Shown here one piece after another: positions 1-12,400 of a stretch of DNA of 64,000 nt. Below the pieces are notes generated by a model. The model saw nothing but the letters and a program-made list of their open reading frames with translations, ran no database searches and had not been told where the DNA came from. The DNA is from Chrysemys picta bellii (lineage: Eukaryota; Chordata; Testudines; Emydidae). Location of the stretch: NCBI RefSeq assembly GCF_011386835.1, contig NC_088809.1, forward strand, positions 19,869,567-19,933,566. Reading direction: 5' to 3'. Each line of letters opens with the position of its first letter. Positions within the stretch are counted from its first letter, which is position 1. The translations under genes and the position numbers were made by a program.

Positions 1-2036
1 TGAGACGCTAAATGAGCATTCAGCCTCTCAAATCTGCACACTGTTAAAAAGCCCTGGTTAAAAACGTGGCCTCTGGTGTTTAGAGCAAGTACCAGTTCCT
101 TCCTGCCAGAAAGGGGTGTTTTGTTACAGCCTGTTCTAAGTGTTGCAATTCCCCTGTAGCTCCCAAGAGGGAAAACAGCTCCTGTGACCTGAACCCAGCT
201 AGCATTTCTCCCTCCGCAGCATTCTGGGAGGGTGCGCAGCGTTTCACACATGCCAGAGTCATGTTACCAAATGCGGCACCGCTCATGAGCCAACCCAAAG
301 AATAGTTGCCTAAGGGGAAGAACAACCAGTGTCCTCACTGAGAGGACGCAGAGGGTGACCTTGCACCTGGTATCAGATGACTTTCTGTTGGATCGCAGCT
401 TCGCCGCTTTACAGGGCCAAACCTCTGAAGGTTAAACAGACACCGCAGGGAAAATGCAATTGACTTTTCATGAGGTTTCATCCTCCCAGGTTCTGTGCCA
501 AGCGCTGGTTTCTGTCTGCAAATTGGTGATGCTGTCCCCACCCTCTCTGGAGCATGTTTCAATAGACATTGCAACATGTGCATGAGTCTTCTGAGAGTCA
601 CATGGGTTTTCCTCACTGGCCTTCTACACTCAAGGGAGCAGAGGGTATTTCACAACATACTGGAGTTCTGAATCCCTCCTTGCTGCTACTTGGGACTTCC
701 TTGCAGGAACAGCCATTCCAGAAGGGCAGCTAAGAGAGGGCTATGGCTTGGAAGCTCCTTCCACCCCCCACCCCCCCATCTATCTATCTATCGTACGTAT
801 ATGGCCCCCATTACTGTAGTGTAATGTATTTACCCTCACCACATCCCATGAGGGTAGTACCATTATCCCAATTATAAAGGTGGCAAACTGAGGCACAGAA
901 AGACTAAGTGACTTGCCCCAGGTCACACGTGAAGTCTGTGGCAGAGCAGGGAATTGACCCCTGATCTCCCAAGTCACAGTCTAGGGCCTAACCCACTGCG
1001 CCACCCTTCCTCTCTTCTTCCACCCCCCTAAATGAGTTGAAAGTTAGTACGATGCAATCTTGTAACCTGGCAAAGTGTTATAAGATGCATCAATGCACTC
1101 TCTCTCTCACTAGCCCAAAATGGCTCCTCCTGGTAGCATGGAAAACCAGATCATTGGATCTGAAGAGGCCCTCTAGTGGGACATTTACCCCATCCATCAT
1201 GCTGCAATTCAACAGGCCTGATCTCATTATCTTTACACCGTCCCTAAGGAATGGGTGTCTAGCCTTGACTATCCGGGCACAGCCTCCCTTGGCAGCTGGA
1301 TCATTACGGTTATTCCTGATACTTAACCTGAGTTTACCCTGCTGCAAGTGATCTCTTTCCTCCTCCTCCTGTCCTACATGAAACTGATGCCTCTCCCCTG
1401 CAGAAGACAGCTGGCTTCCCCCTTAGACTTCCTCCCAGGCCTCAATATTTCATTACAACATTTGTGGTTCTGCTCTGAACTCGCCAATGCATTTGTCTCT
1501 TGAGAAAGTGGTAAATAAAGATGAATCAAGCTGCAATACCTAAACCAATGTCACAAGTGCAGTGCTGAAGCTACCGGATCATTTTAAACTCAGGGCCTCT
1601 GAGCCACTGCCTGCTTCTCTCATTCCAGCAGAGCTGGTATCAGGACTGTCTTACCCATCCCATATAGACCAACCCCCGACTCAATATAGCACAAAGGGAA
1701 GAAAAGAAAATGAAAAGGTCAGCTCTTCGCCTGCAGAATGCTTTTTCTTGGAAACTGAATCAGGGCTCTGGAATGAGACAGGACAGAACAGAGTTCTAAG
1801 TGAAAGTTAGTAGCAGCATTTCTGTCAAGTCACCGTGGGACACCACTTCTGTTTTTCAATCTCGACCCTGGTATTTTACAGCCACACCTTCAAAGAATGT
1901 GGCTTTTAGGAGGCCACGTTAGGGCAATGACAACTTCCAGCAGAGCATTTAATAACAGGCTTTGAAGGACGTGCTCCTTGACTTTTCTGCACTGACCACT
2001 CTCAGCCAAAGTTACATGGGATAAGCCGGTACTTAC
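1..2036 (-). other. POR: POR intron 8 (partial)
   Basis: This stretch follows the donor site of exon 8. I see no segment matching the expected next exon, which begins PFDAKNPF in mammals. It holds one antisense MIR-like SINE (805-1010), a short TATC run near 780 and otherwise unremarkable sequence. Confidence 0.75.
805..1010 (-). repeat. MIR/CORE-like SINE remnant, antisense
   Basis: The stretch has the reverse-complement layout of a MIR-type SINE: a gagggtagtaccattatccc block, then aaactgaggcacag, a gtgacttgcccc-aggtcacac block, a gcagagcaggg block and a final gcgccaccc. The same order of blocks recurs at about ten other places in this window. It is diverged, so I cannot assign a subfamily. 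Confidence 0.8.
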
Positions 2037-2135
2037 GGTTTCTGGCTTTCATAGCTCTTCAGCCGGCCCATCTCGCCAGTGTAGACCTTGTTCATATTGA
2101 TGTCTGTGTGGACCACCAGCTCATACTGACGGATG
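2037..2135 (-). CDS. POR: POR exon 8: start of connecting domain
   Basis: This exon encodes residues 241-273, from S(241)IRQYELVVHTDI through MGRLKSYESQKP. This is the segment after the FMN domain where the chain enters the connecting/FAD-binding part of the enzyme. The acceptor is a pyrimidine-rich tract ending ccag and the donor is gtaagt. The first base completes the serine codon begun in exon 7 (AG|C) and the exon ends in phase 2 (CC). Human POR has a near-identical segment (SSIRQYELVVHTDI, GRLKSYENQKP). Residues 253-258 (NMNKVY) differ from the human version, as expected for a species difference. It is the last POR exon inside the window. Confidence 0.96.
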
Positions 2136-4416
2136 CTGGAGAAAGAGAGAAAGGAGGCAGCTGTGACCCACTGAACACGGCTTGGACAATGTGTAACATC
2201 TGGTTTGCTGGGTGTAATCAACAACCCTCTTTTCCCAGTCAACATCCCTATGCAGAGAAAGCACTTCTGGAAATGGTGGGAAGTAGTGGCACGATGGGTT
2301 ATTTTAGCATTTTAAACTTCAAAAATGCTGGTCAGAGCTGCTTAGGTCACACATGACACAAGTCTGGAAGTCTCAGTCTAATGGCCTAGAGACCACAGGC
2401 CTCATCACAAAAAACACAATCATTTGGCACAACCCTCAGCTTACTCCGAAGAGATCAGGGCCAGAGCTACCTGGGGAAGTTTCCAAAGGAAAAACAAAGT
2501 TCACCAAGTACTGAACTTTGCTGAACCCTTTACAATTGATTGGAAAACAGTCTTCGTGAGACTTTGCTCCCGAGCTGTTAATCGACACAAAGTTCATCAG
2601 CTTCATGCTGTTGGACCAGCTTTCCCTGTTTATGAACTACAGGGACAGCCGAGAGAAAAGGAAGCCGTTTCCCTGTGTTTTGTGGAAACGAGCGTGCCGG
2701 GAATTCAAACCTACTGCAGATTCACTCATGAAACAATGCTCAATCTCCCAATTGCAAAGAACAGTTACAGCCCTGGGGAAATGATGGATTTATTATCTGT
2801 CCTGCAGCTCAAAATCTGAATATTAATACTACAGCTCCTAAAAAACCCGAAGCGTGAAACGTTCCGTTCCCAAGCATTTTATTTGCTCTATATACATTAA
2901 GTTAAAGCGGACAGGAAAGAGCCAGGCTGGCAGCTTTGGAGACGGATAGCCACCGCTTAACACCGCAGCAGGTGCAGTCACTGCCTGGCGGAAAGCTCAC
3001 CCATGCCCCCCCCAGGGTCTCTCATAACTGACCACGCCCAGGGAGGAGAGGCTAGCTCCTTCTCCACATGCATCCACGCCCTGGCTTCTCTGCTGGGCCT
3101 GCTGACGAGAGTGAGAACGTGCTGAAGGAGTTTCTCGCTGGGTCCGGGCCCTTGGGCTGCATTGGGGTTGGGCGAGGAGAGAGCGCTGGCTCTACGAGGT
3201 TCCCTGTACATACAGTGGGTTCCACTTGCTACGCCAAAGATATCATACGTCACTCCCGCTGAGCTCTGAGGGGGCCCGTGCAGTGTCAGAGTTTACACTG
3301 CTCTATCCGTGATTCAGCTGGCTAAGAATAAACCAACCAAGTTATGCCACTGGGGTCATCGGGGAGCTATGGGGAGACACGGACATTTCCCTGGGTCTCC
3401 CCAGCTGTTAATGGGGAGCGGCTGCAGAGCTTCGCCCTGCCCAGGGGCGGATTCCGATGGTTCAGGTGCAAACTGCGGCAAGGATAGGTTTTTAGCCAGA
3501 CTTCATCCCTCTCTCTCCCAAGCTGACCCGACCAGCACACCGTGTCAGCAGCCTATGCGCCATGGCCCGAGTCGCACAAGGGGCTCCTCTGTCAGGCATA
3601 GCTAGCGTGAAGTACGAGGGTACCACGTAGGGAATCTGCTTCCCTCTGGCCATCCCCTGGTGCAGAAAGCTGCTGCCGCGTTCTAGATGCCTCGGGTGGA
3701 TGGAGTTCAAGGTTTGGGCTTTTAAAGCCCTTAATGGACACTCCTCCTCCCTGCACAACCCCACTGTCCTGTGCCGGCTGGAAGCAGGGGTTTGTTGAGG
3801 CAGACAGGCTACTGCCCCCAAGGCCCTGAGCTTTTGCAGTGTGCCCCCTGCAGATCTTAGGGAGGTGTGAGGCGTTTGTTTCACAAGCCTTCAGCAAGGG
3901 GCACGGGGGCCTTCAGCTTTCATCTGACTGGCTCTGGTTCTAGATTGCATTCAATCAGTGTTCAGCGTGACGTGTTGGTGCCCAGGCTCGCTATGGCGGA
4001 TGATCTAAGTATCTTCTCAGACCGTGATAAATGGGGTAGGGTACCGCCTGGGAGATGGTCTAGTGAGAGAGACAAGAGGGAGACCAGAGAAACAGCAGCA
4101 GCATCGCTGGACTCGTCGCCAGGTTATTTAGTTGACAGCTATTTATAAAGGGTTTTGTGCCATGGAGTAGTGAACTCAACAAATGGAGCCAAAGTTCTGA
4201 TCTGGAGTCAAACTTACCCCAGGACGTAGGGATGTTTGGACTGGACCCTCTCTCCTTTACAAGGGTGAATCTACTTAAGGTTTCTCGCTACTTTTAAGTC
4301 TCAATGGGGTGAGTCTTTGCTCAGGCCTGGATGGGGACTGGATGCCAAAGTGCCGCTTTTCACTTGGGATTTCTGCAAAAAATCCATGCTGGTATCTCCT
4401 CTGCTCCCACACTTAC
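2136..4416 (-). other. POR: POR intron 7
   Basis: Intron between exons 7 and 8, bounded by gtaagt and a ccag acceptor. I recognise no repeat family with confidence and no second gene. Several open frames of 60-130 codons on both strands have no homology I can name and look like chance. Confidence 0.75.
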
Positions 4417-4506
4417 CTGGACTCCTCTCCGGTAGCTTCCACGCCAAAGTGCTCGCACACTGCTGGCCAGAACTGCTCCCGCCAAGTGATGAAGTCCTCT
4501 TCCAGG
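4417..4506 (-). CDS. POR: POR exon 7: end of FMN domain
   Basis: This exon encodes residues 211-240 and the start of 241: N(211)LEEDFITWREQFWPAVC followed by EHFGVEATGEES. It forms the last helix of the flavodoxin-like FMN domain and the beginning of the hinge. The exon is 90 bases long; its first base completes Asn211 (AA|C), right after the acidic DDDG cluster of exon 6, and it ends in phase 2 (AG). The acceptor reads ctgccttgaacag and the donor gtaagt. Sequence and boundaries match mammalian POR almost residue for residue. Confidence 0.96.
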
Positions 4507-5473
4507 CTGTTCAAGGCAGGAGAGAAGAAGCAACGTCAATGCCATGTCCTGGACAGCCAGAGGGGTGCTCCGGAAGCAAACTGCAGTGAGGCCCCAATGC
4601 AATATCTCCTCCCATACCCTGTGCTCCCCGCCGTACCTGCCCTCCTCTAGTTCACGCACCAAATAACTAATTTCAGCTGGACCCCAGGGAGCTAGGATGA
4701 CAAATTCACATTCAGACCCGGGCCATGTCTCCACTTCTGCAATATCATCAGTGATTCAGGCAGCAGCCATGCAAGAGGGTACTGGTGCAATACTGGTGAA
4801 CTCCAGTTCACATAGAAGAATGTGCAGCAATACTTTCTGCACATCTGGGTTTTTCCTCCAGTGGTTTCCTCTCCACACCTGACCCTCACTAATAAGGTCA
4901 GAGCCCTAGGTGGTGAGTCTGCAGGCAACGTTACCTAGAAAGGTCAATGGAGGTTTCAGGAGGCCTTTATTTTATTGAACAGGTTTAACTTCAGAGTGAG
5001 AACACTTCAGGCAGGCTCTGGGCTCATGCAAGTTTCCATTTGCTGGGACAATCACAGGAGTGATCGCACCCGGGCATGTAAAAGCAAATCAAAAGCTACA
5101 GTAACAACCGTGTGTCAGGCAGAGCTGGACGTGGGGGTTGAGAAAGACACAGAGGGGTCCCGCTAGTTTATACACTTGAAAGGGAAAGAATTGAAGCTAC
5201 ACCCCACCGCCTCTATGAAAAGCGCCAAGGGATCTGGCAAACTAAGGGACTCCGAACCGAACAGCAATCCCACAGGTCTCTGCCCTAGCGAGGATGTAAG
5301 CCCACTTCAGCAGACATTCTAGCCCCCAACCAACCCCTGCCAGGTACATATGCTCCACTACACCAAGCAAGCTCTCCTACGTTTTATGCAGACGTGCACA
5401 CACAATATGGTCTGTTCTGCTGCGCTTGCTCCGAGCCAGCCAATGCTCAAACCATACATCCAACTCTACTCAC
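4507..5473 (-). other. POR: POR intron 6
   Basis: Intron of 967 bases with a gtgagt donor on the exon 6 side and a ctgccttgaacag acceptor on the exon 7 side. I see no recognisable repeat, RNA gene or other coding sequence in it. Confidence 0.75.
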
Positions 5474-5598
5474 TTCCCGTCGTCATCTCCCATGCCGAGC
5501 TCAAACATCCGCTGGGCTCCGAGCTGCTCCAGCCTCTTGTCCACGTATTTCCCCATCGCGTTGAAGTGCTCGTAAGTCTTGTTGCCCAGGCCGAACAC
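5474..5598 (-). CDS. POR: POR exon 6: FMN domain, Tyr178 and acidic DDD cluster
   Basis: This exon encodes residues 170-210 plus two bases: VFGLGNKTYEHFNAMGKYVD, then the stretch ending MFELGMGDDDG. It carries Tyr178 (GNKTY), one of the two aromatic residues that stack on FMN in the rat enzyme. It also carries the acidic cluster D207-D208-D209, which contributes to FMN binding and docking of electron acceptors. The exon is 125 bases, starts in phase 0 and ends in phase 2 before a gtgagt donor. The acceptor is cccttccag. Mammals have I and L where this protein has M at residues 200 and 205, a conservative change. Confidence 0.97.
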
Positions 5599-6877
5599 CT
5601 GGAAGGGAATGACAGGCAATCCATCAGACGAAGCCAATGCGTTAATTCAAAAACCTCACACCAAAGAGGACTGGCTATAAACAGACAATGTCTCTATCAA
5701 AAGGAGTCCATTTGGAGGGCTCTGGCTGGCTAAGGAGGTAGGTTTTCTGTGGCTATAAACTTTCACCACCATTGTAGGTCACATGTTCAAATTCAGCCCA
5801 GATCCAGAGTGACCAAAAGCCATCCCCATCTGCCGATTATTCGGTGTTCTCTGAAGTGAGCCGGGGGGTTCGGTTCCTGGGGCACAGAACCACACTAAAA
5901 AGCACCACAACTGGCTCCTTTCTAGAAGCTTCAAGAAAGAGGCCCAGCACTGAATGAGCCATGCGTCTGAATTGTCCTCTCCCCCATTATAAAGAACACC
6001 AATACCACCACCTTGCTCTTTCCTAGCACTTTTCATCAGTAGATTTCAAAAGTGGTCATTTCACAGAGGGCGAGACTGAGGTATGTTGCAGGGAAGTGAC
6101 TCGCCCAAGGTCACCCCACAGGACAGTCAAGCCAGGGATGGAACCCAGGTCTCCTGAGTCCCAGGCCTGAGTGCTATCCACCAGGCACAGGAGTGGGACA
6201 GAGTGAGGGAAGTGGCACCTCTTCTGGGGCTGAACAAAGCACTTGGCTCTACGTCTCCCCCTACCATCAGTACCCAGCTCTCTAACCTACCATCCCTTCC
6301 ATTCCATTGTCAGCGATGGACGTGTTTGTACCGTATGTTATACCCCCACTGGGGTGAAACTACCTAATTTGGAGACCAAGCAATGGATTATCTCATGCTT
6401 TGCAATTCTGGGTACCACCCAGCCCAGGAAATCTGCAGGGGAGGTAGGTAAGGCAGTTCCATCTCAGCCATTATTAAATTTAAGTACAGGAAAGAAATGA
6501 TACATTTCTTGGAATAATCTAATTTGCAGGAGAATATCTGGCCTAAGGCTGTCCAATTAGCCTGCTAAACAATAACAGTAGCCTGTAACTTAGTTACAGC
6601 CTTCGCATTCAAGTGTGTGCTAGACGCCGTCTGCAGCAATATGATGTAGAGGGGAAGGAGGGAGACATGAGTCATTTTTAAAGCACACAGACCCATGTTT
6701 GCAAACATGCAGCACACAACGGTGCGCACCGGACACAGATGTGCAAGTCATGGATGCAAGGCATGCAAACTGAGATTGCATGCTCACTTGTAAATTCCTG
6801 TCTGACTTGGGCATATGCATGGGGGACTTTCATGCCTAAATCAGGCATAAGCAGTAACACAGAGCTGGTTTACTTAC
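5599..6877 (-). other. POR: POR intron 5
   Basis: Intron of 1279 bases. It contains one antisense MIR-like SINE at 6040-6190. The rest shows nothing I can assign. Confidence 0.75.
6040..6190 (-). repeat. MIR/CORE-like SINE remnant, antisense
   Basis: The stretch contains gagactgaggtatg, gaagtgactcgcccaaggtc, a gggatggaacccaggtct block and a tgctatccaccaggcac end. This is the usual antisense MIR order. Only the central and head parts are preserved. Confidence 0.75.
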
Positions 6878-7027
6878 TGCAAATTTGAGACCAGTCAGGT
6901 CTGTATCAGTCTCCTGCAGCCAGTCATAGAAATCCTGGGCATTGTCCGTGGGATCACCCTCTCCGTATGTAGCCATGCAGAACACGGCCAAGGAATTGTC
7001 AATCTCAGAGAGGCGGCTCAGATCAGA
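6878..7027 (-). CDS. POR: POR exon 5: FMN domain, Tyr140 loop
   Basis: This exon encodes residues 120-169, starting SDLSRLSEIDNSLAVFCMAT and ending DTDLTGLKFA. It carries the ATYGEGDPTDNA loop with Tyr140, the second aromatic residue that stacks on the FMN isoalloxazine ring. The exon is exactly 150 bases (50 codons, phase 0 at both ends). The acceptor ends ctag and the donor is gtaagt. Human POR reads ADLSSLPEIDNALVVFCMAT at the same place, so the differences are scattered and conservative. Confidence 0.97.
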
Positions 7028-8385
7028 CTAGAAACAAGGCCAGAGAGATTAAGTTCCTTACATTATGTAGCACTTTTCATCTTCGAGGATCCCAAAGCAA
7101 TTATTGTGAACGTTATTTCGGGGGGGGGAAGAGGTTTCACATCACCACCATTAAAATGCAACCGCCTCTGGTGTGCAACGTGGCAATTGTTTGGAGTTGC
7201 TTCGCATTGTTAACCAACAGGACTGCGGCTAGGACACTGCGGTTAACACTCGTACTCTGCAGGAAAGCACCAAGAAATATTCTGAACAGGCTACAAGTGG
7301 TCAGGCCAAATGTTTAATCGAAGAGATGGCACCTCAGAACCCTTCAGGTTGCCTGGCGACAGATTCCCAGGGTAAAGGTGACCTATCAAGTCACCAGAAC
7401 CGAGGTGTTCTCTGTGATATGGAGGTGGTGGAACATCTGCACTGGCTCTGGCCCCAATGGAGAGATTTCTCTCACCCACTGGTTCTCAGAGTATGGGGTC
7501 CAATTCCTCTTCGTTGTGAAGTTGCTCTCTGACTCAGATCCCAGAGCAAGGTGGCCTCCCACCCCGCCAGCCCTCAGAAGAGGGGTTCTGGCTCACTTCA
7601 CTTTGTAGGCAGCTAGTATTTTCTTTACTCGTCAGTAGCACATCTGACTGTCATGCCGAGGTCACAGAGGTCTCAGTTCAGCAGGCTGAGGTTAGCTAAT
7701 GGAGGAACACGGACCAGAGCGGGCAAGCTCTCCAGAAGCGGCTGGCTCATTCTTTCCAAACGGCCCACACCAGCTTCCTGCTTGTTCCCACCCTTTTGCT
7801 GCCCAGCATGATATGCCCTCTTCAGCTCCTGCCTTCGGCACAATCAAGCCAAGCAGCTGCTTGAAGCCCCAGAGCACACTCAAGCTCTGCAGCTCACAGC
7901 CCTGCCCCATTCCCCCTTCAGTCCCACTGCCAGAAGGGGAGAAATCCATTGGCCCAATCTCTCCTTCCATCAGACGGGAAGGTCTGGCTCTTTGGGAGAG
8001 CCTAAAAATGGTTGGTTCAGTTCACGATTACTCCCCTTTTTGGAATAACCCTGTAAAGAAGGTAAGAAGGTGGTAACCCCTCCTCGTTCCCATAGCAAGC
8101 AGCATATAACTGTCCAGCGGCTAAGGCCCTTGATTTTGGTAGCACTAAATGGTTCAAGGACACATTCCTCATCTCTCTGTGCCGTATCTTACTGGGCCCA
8201 CAGTTACTTAATAATGGCTGCAAGCAGCCAATGCTAACAGCTCATCCCCTTCTTTGTTAATTAATAACATATCCCTCCAGCGTGCCCAGCATCAGAGCTG
8301 GTCGCAGGCACCACTTATGTACTCTTTGCACGCATGGAATTCGATAATGGAGTAAAGATGCTGTATGCAGCGAAGTTTAACTTAC
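7028..8385 (-). other. POR: POR intron 4
   Basis: Intron of 1358 bases. A fragment at about 7055-7110 (gtagcacttttcatcttcga) looks like the tail side of an antisense MIR-type SINE. A run of nine Gs lies near 7121. Nothing else is recognisable. Confidence 0.7.
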
Positions 8386-8514
8386 CAAATCATACTCCTC
8401 CGGGTCCGCTGACATGCCCCGCATGCCATAACGATGGGCATCTTTGGACAGGCGGTTGGCAAACTCCTCTGCTGTACCAGTCTGGGAACCATAAAACACC
8501 ACGATGTTCCGCCC
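8386..8514 (-). CDS. POR: POR exon 4: FMN phosphate-binding loop
   Basis: This exon encodes residues 77-119, beginning GRNIVVFYGSQTGTAEEFAN and ending SADPEEYDL. The motif SQTGT (residues 86-90) is the flavodoxin P-loop that holds the FMN phosphate; it falls at the same residue numbers as in rat POR. The exon is 129 bases, 43 whole codons, phase 0 at both ends. The acceptor is gtctttccag and the donor gtaagt. Apart from a V for I after GRNI the segment equals the mammalian sequence. Confidence 0.98.
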
Positions 8515-9441
8515 CTGGAAAGACAGAGACCCAATTACACACGAGTTGCTAATTTGGCCAGTCACTGGAGTTCAGGGGAGAGGAGGGTGTTGTCATGGTT
8601 AAAGGAAAGGACCGGGAGTCAGGAGTCCTGGATTCTATTCCTGGCTCTGACACAAACTTGGGCAAAATCACATCTCTGAGCTTCTGTGTAATACCTACAC
8701 ACTGGGACTGGAAGGCTAAACTACTGCTCGTATAGTGCTTTGAGATCCACCATGGAAACCTGCTAAAATGTGACACGTGATTATTCTGTGGAGGGGGTTG
8801 GGGGAGCGATGAACAGTGTGTGATTGGAGGACAGCTCCTTCGAGTAGGAACTCCTTGGAGAAGGAACTGGTCATTCTGAAGCATTTGGGAAGTGCCTAGC
8901 ATGTCGTGGGTGCTACCATAAATAATGATCAGCCAGGGAGTTTAAGGACTTCCACCATTTTCCTCCTGACCCCAACCTCACATTACACTTCCCTTTGCTG
9001 CCGAGTCCTCACCCGAATTACCTCTCTTCAAAGAGGCAGATTTCATCTGCCTAGTACAAAAGGATATCTGCAGAGTGCTCTAGAAACAGCCCTGATCTCC
9101 CCCCACTCTGCCCCAACACACACCCCCGTTTTATTTAATTTTACTGGCCTTCCAGAACTCAGCTACTGCACAAAGATGCTCATTAGTAGCAGGACCGAAT
9201 CCATCTCCCAGCAGCTCCCTGCTGATGCTAGCTAGACAGCTCAGTTGCTAAGTGGCTCCTGCTTCTTTAGTGCTGGAGGGGTCCAGGACCTCACACGAGA
9301 AGCTGCCCGCCCGCCCGCCGCCAGAGTGCCATGAACAGTGACAGGAATTGGAAAGGAAGGGAAGGAAGAGGCCCTCCACGCCGGCTGAACAGGAAGACCC
9401 TGCTCCTTCCACAGCCTCAGAAAGGAGAAAGAAAAACTTAC
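8515..9441 (-). other. POR: POR intron 3
   Basis: Intron of 927 bases. It contains one sense-strand MIR-like SINE copy (8588-8750); the remainder holds nothing recognisable. Confidence 0.75.
8588..8750 (+). repeat. MIR/CORE-like SINE remnant, sense
   Basis: The copy shows gaccgggagtcaggagtcct, gattctattcctggctctg, ttgggcaaaatcacatctct and gtgctttgagatcc in order. This is the sense layout of a MIR-like SINE (tRNA-like head, CORE, then the tail side). It reads antisense to POR. Confidence 0.75.
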
Positions 9442-9490
9442 CGTTTTCTTCATCTTCTCAACAAAGCTGCTCTCCCTCACCGAGGATGTT
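9442..9490 (-). CDS. POR: POR exon 3: linker between anchor and FMN domain
   Basis: A 49-base exon encoding residues 60-76: T followed by TSSVRESSFVEKMKKT. It is the short linker that tethers the FMN domain to the membrane anchor. Its first base completes the Thr60 codon started in exon 2 (AC|A) and it ends in phase 0, so exons 2, 3 and 4 join without a shift. The acceptor ends tgtctttcag and the donor is gtaagt. Human POR has the same SSVRESSFVEKMKKT segment. Confidence 0.97.
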
Positions 9491-12400
9491 CTGAAAGACA
9501 GCAAAGGCCTCCCTTTCAATGGATGTGTAATCTGAAGAGAGGCGGAATGGGGCAATCGGAGAGCCTGGAGCAGGTCGGGGAGGAGCCGAGGGGATTGCTA
9601 CACATGGCTAGGGAAGAGACCTGCTTCATAGAGGCGGGATAAGGCTACAGAGGAGAGCAGCCTGGTGAACATGTCCCGCTGCCATTCACAAGGGCCCAGG
9701 TGCATTGACAACCCTGAGATCCTACTTACATGGAACTTACATGAGTCTTCACAAGTCCAGAGAGATGAGATCAGCCCACTCCAACAGCACTAGCAGTTGG
9801 ACGATCCACAAAATGACGTGCAGGGGAGACCAATGGGTGGGGAAGGAAGGGGAGGGGAAAGTCAGCCCCAAAAGGAATGGGCAGTAACTTACACTCACAC
9901 ATGCACACCTGTTTCCCCTCTCCTAAGCTCCCCACCCTGAAATGCAGACAAGACTCAGGATTACAAAGATCTATTGAGCTAGCGGCATGCTATACACATG
10001 AACCTTCTTCTCCCCGGTGCCTCCCCCAGACTGGGGAACACTGAGCTATGGATTGAAACTTATGTTGGAAGCATAAACCTCTTCATGGTGGTAGGGCCTG
10101 ACTACTTCTGTTCCCTCCTTCATCTTCACAAGCTACCGTCACTGGGAACCAAGAACACACAGTGAACAGCGACGCTCCCTCTCTCCCAGACACGGTTCTT
10201 GGTTTAATTGCCCTAGCCACCGAGATTATATCACTGCTTTATGAATCCAGGGGTACACCCTCACCTTGAGCAGTGGTGCTTCAGCTTTGGCCACGAGAGA
10301 CAGACAGACAAGGACAGCAGAAATAATCAGTCACTGGGGTTGGGGCGCCCATGGGAGTCAGGTGCCTAACTCACTTTGGCACTTTTAAAAATCCCTCTAG
10401 GCGCTTATCTGTGTCTTCAAGCACCTAAATCCCTTTGTAAATCTAGCCCAAGGACTATTTAATCTAGCAAGCAGAGCTCTGATAGACATCTGCAAACACA
10501 GCAAGTTGCACTGAGATGCTCAATCAAATGCTATTATTTAACCAGTCCCAGAAGGCGCTCAATGAAGTTATGCAAAGGAAACACTCGAAATGTTTTTATG
10601 CAACATTAACCACTGAACTCACTACAGCAGGAAGAAAGAGCTCGAGTGGAGGAAGAACAATTCTTCATCTATATGAATAAAAGCAGCATCTGCTCTTAAG
10701 CTAGCTAGGATACAAACTACAAGGGGCTGCTACTCCTCATGCTTCTAAGTCCAGAGCCACGCTACCAACGTTGGATGGCCTAGCTAGATCAGTCAGAGAT
10801 GTGCTGGGGAGACATCCCTGACCGACACAGCTGTGCTGGGCAAACCCCGCAGAGCAGACACAGTTCTATCAATCACACTGGGCTTTTGCTAGCATAGCCT
10901 GCTTCACTCAGCAAGGATGGGGGCCTGGGATCAGCGCAATTTTGCTGGGATAAGCTGTGTCCACACTACAAGTGCTTTGCCAGTATAGCGGTACCAGCAA
11001 AGCGCTCCTAATCTAGACCTGGACTGAGTAAAAACTGATCCCCAGTCTGGGATAGGGAATAAACCCTCCTTCTCCCACCAGCGCTGCAGCGTTGGCCGGC
11101 AGGCAATGACCACTGCTGGAGACATGCTACCAGACTAGCTGTGCAATTATTCTCTTCTGGTTTGGCAGTCCCTACGTTCAGGAAGCCTCAAGGACCCCGG
11201 CTGGTCAGTCACAGGGCTTCTTCATCTCAAAATCCAGCCAACAAGCTGCTCGCTATTGCGAACAGACGTTCCAGTTTGCACAGCTCCCCGGAACTCCCTC
11301 CCCGTCTCAGGCAAACTTCAATGTGACGTAAGCTCGAAACCTGGCGACTCAACACCGGCCTCCAATTCAGATGGATTTCCACCCGAGTCCCTTCAAACGT
11401 CCTTTCCCATCTCTTGACTGAAATGATCCGTTCTGAGATTCATTATCCGACGGGATTCTCATGACTGCCCCGCACTGATATCCCCTTCCTGGCGCTGTCC
11501 ATGGGGCAGGGCTGAGGAAAATGCAGGGCAAGAGAAGAGAAGGATGAAGTTCTTGCCTCTCTCCGGGGCAGTAAAGGGATGCTCTTCCATCAGTTTAGCC
11601 TTAGAGCAAAGTAGGTTTTAAACACAACATCTGACTCAGAAGGCAGGCACATCAGCCCATAGGCGCAGCTGCTCCTCATTACAAAGCTTCTAGGCCAAGC
11701 CTAGATGGATGTGCAGGAACACGGCTGCTCTGCTCACAGAATGAACCAGCACCACAAGCCTCCAGGGGTATGTCTACGTCGTGATCAAAAACCCCACAGC
11801 ACCGAGTGTCAGAGCCTGGGCCAGATGATTTCAGCTCGCAGAGCCGAACGACTACAGTGCAATTTTATAGTCTTGCAGCCAAGCCCAAATCAGCTGACCC
11901 AAGCCAGCTGCGGGTCTTTCGACACACCCTAAGAACCAAACACCTGGAGACCTCTGATTAGAGCTACCAAAAAAACCCCTTGCAAGCAGGCTGCTGCCAT
12001 CTGAGGGCTAAAGTCTCCTCTCAGGCCTTGTCTACACAGGGATTTCAGCCACTGATGCAGGCCCCTGGTATAGACACAATTTATACTAGCATAGTGCAGT
12101 GTGTATCAGTGCAGCTTGCTCCTCTTTGAAACAGGGACAAACTGCCCCAGTCCGAATAGTTTGTACACTAGGGACATTAGTGGCTAGAAAGGCAATATAA
12201 ACAAGGGCTCAGTCACACCAGTGCAACCGCACTGGCCTCACAAGGGTGACACTGGTGTAAGCGACCCAGATGACTCTGGAAGTGAACGGAAATAAACGAT
12301 ATGGGAACGCGATCCGGTCCCAGGAACCCCAGGAGAGACGGTGGCTTTCTAGCTATAGTCATATTAGACACTGGGGTCTTTTCCCAGACAGCAGGACGAG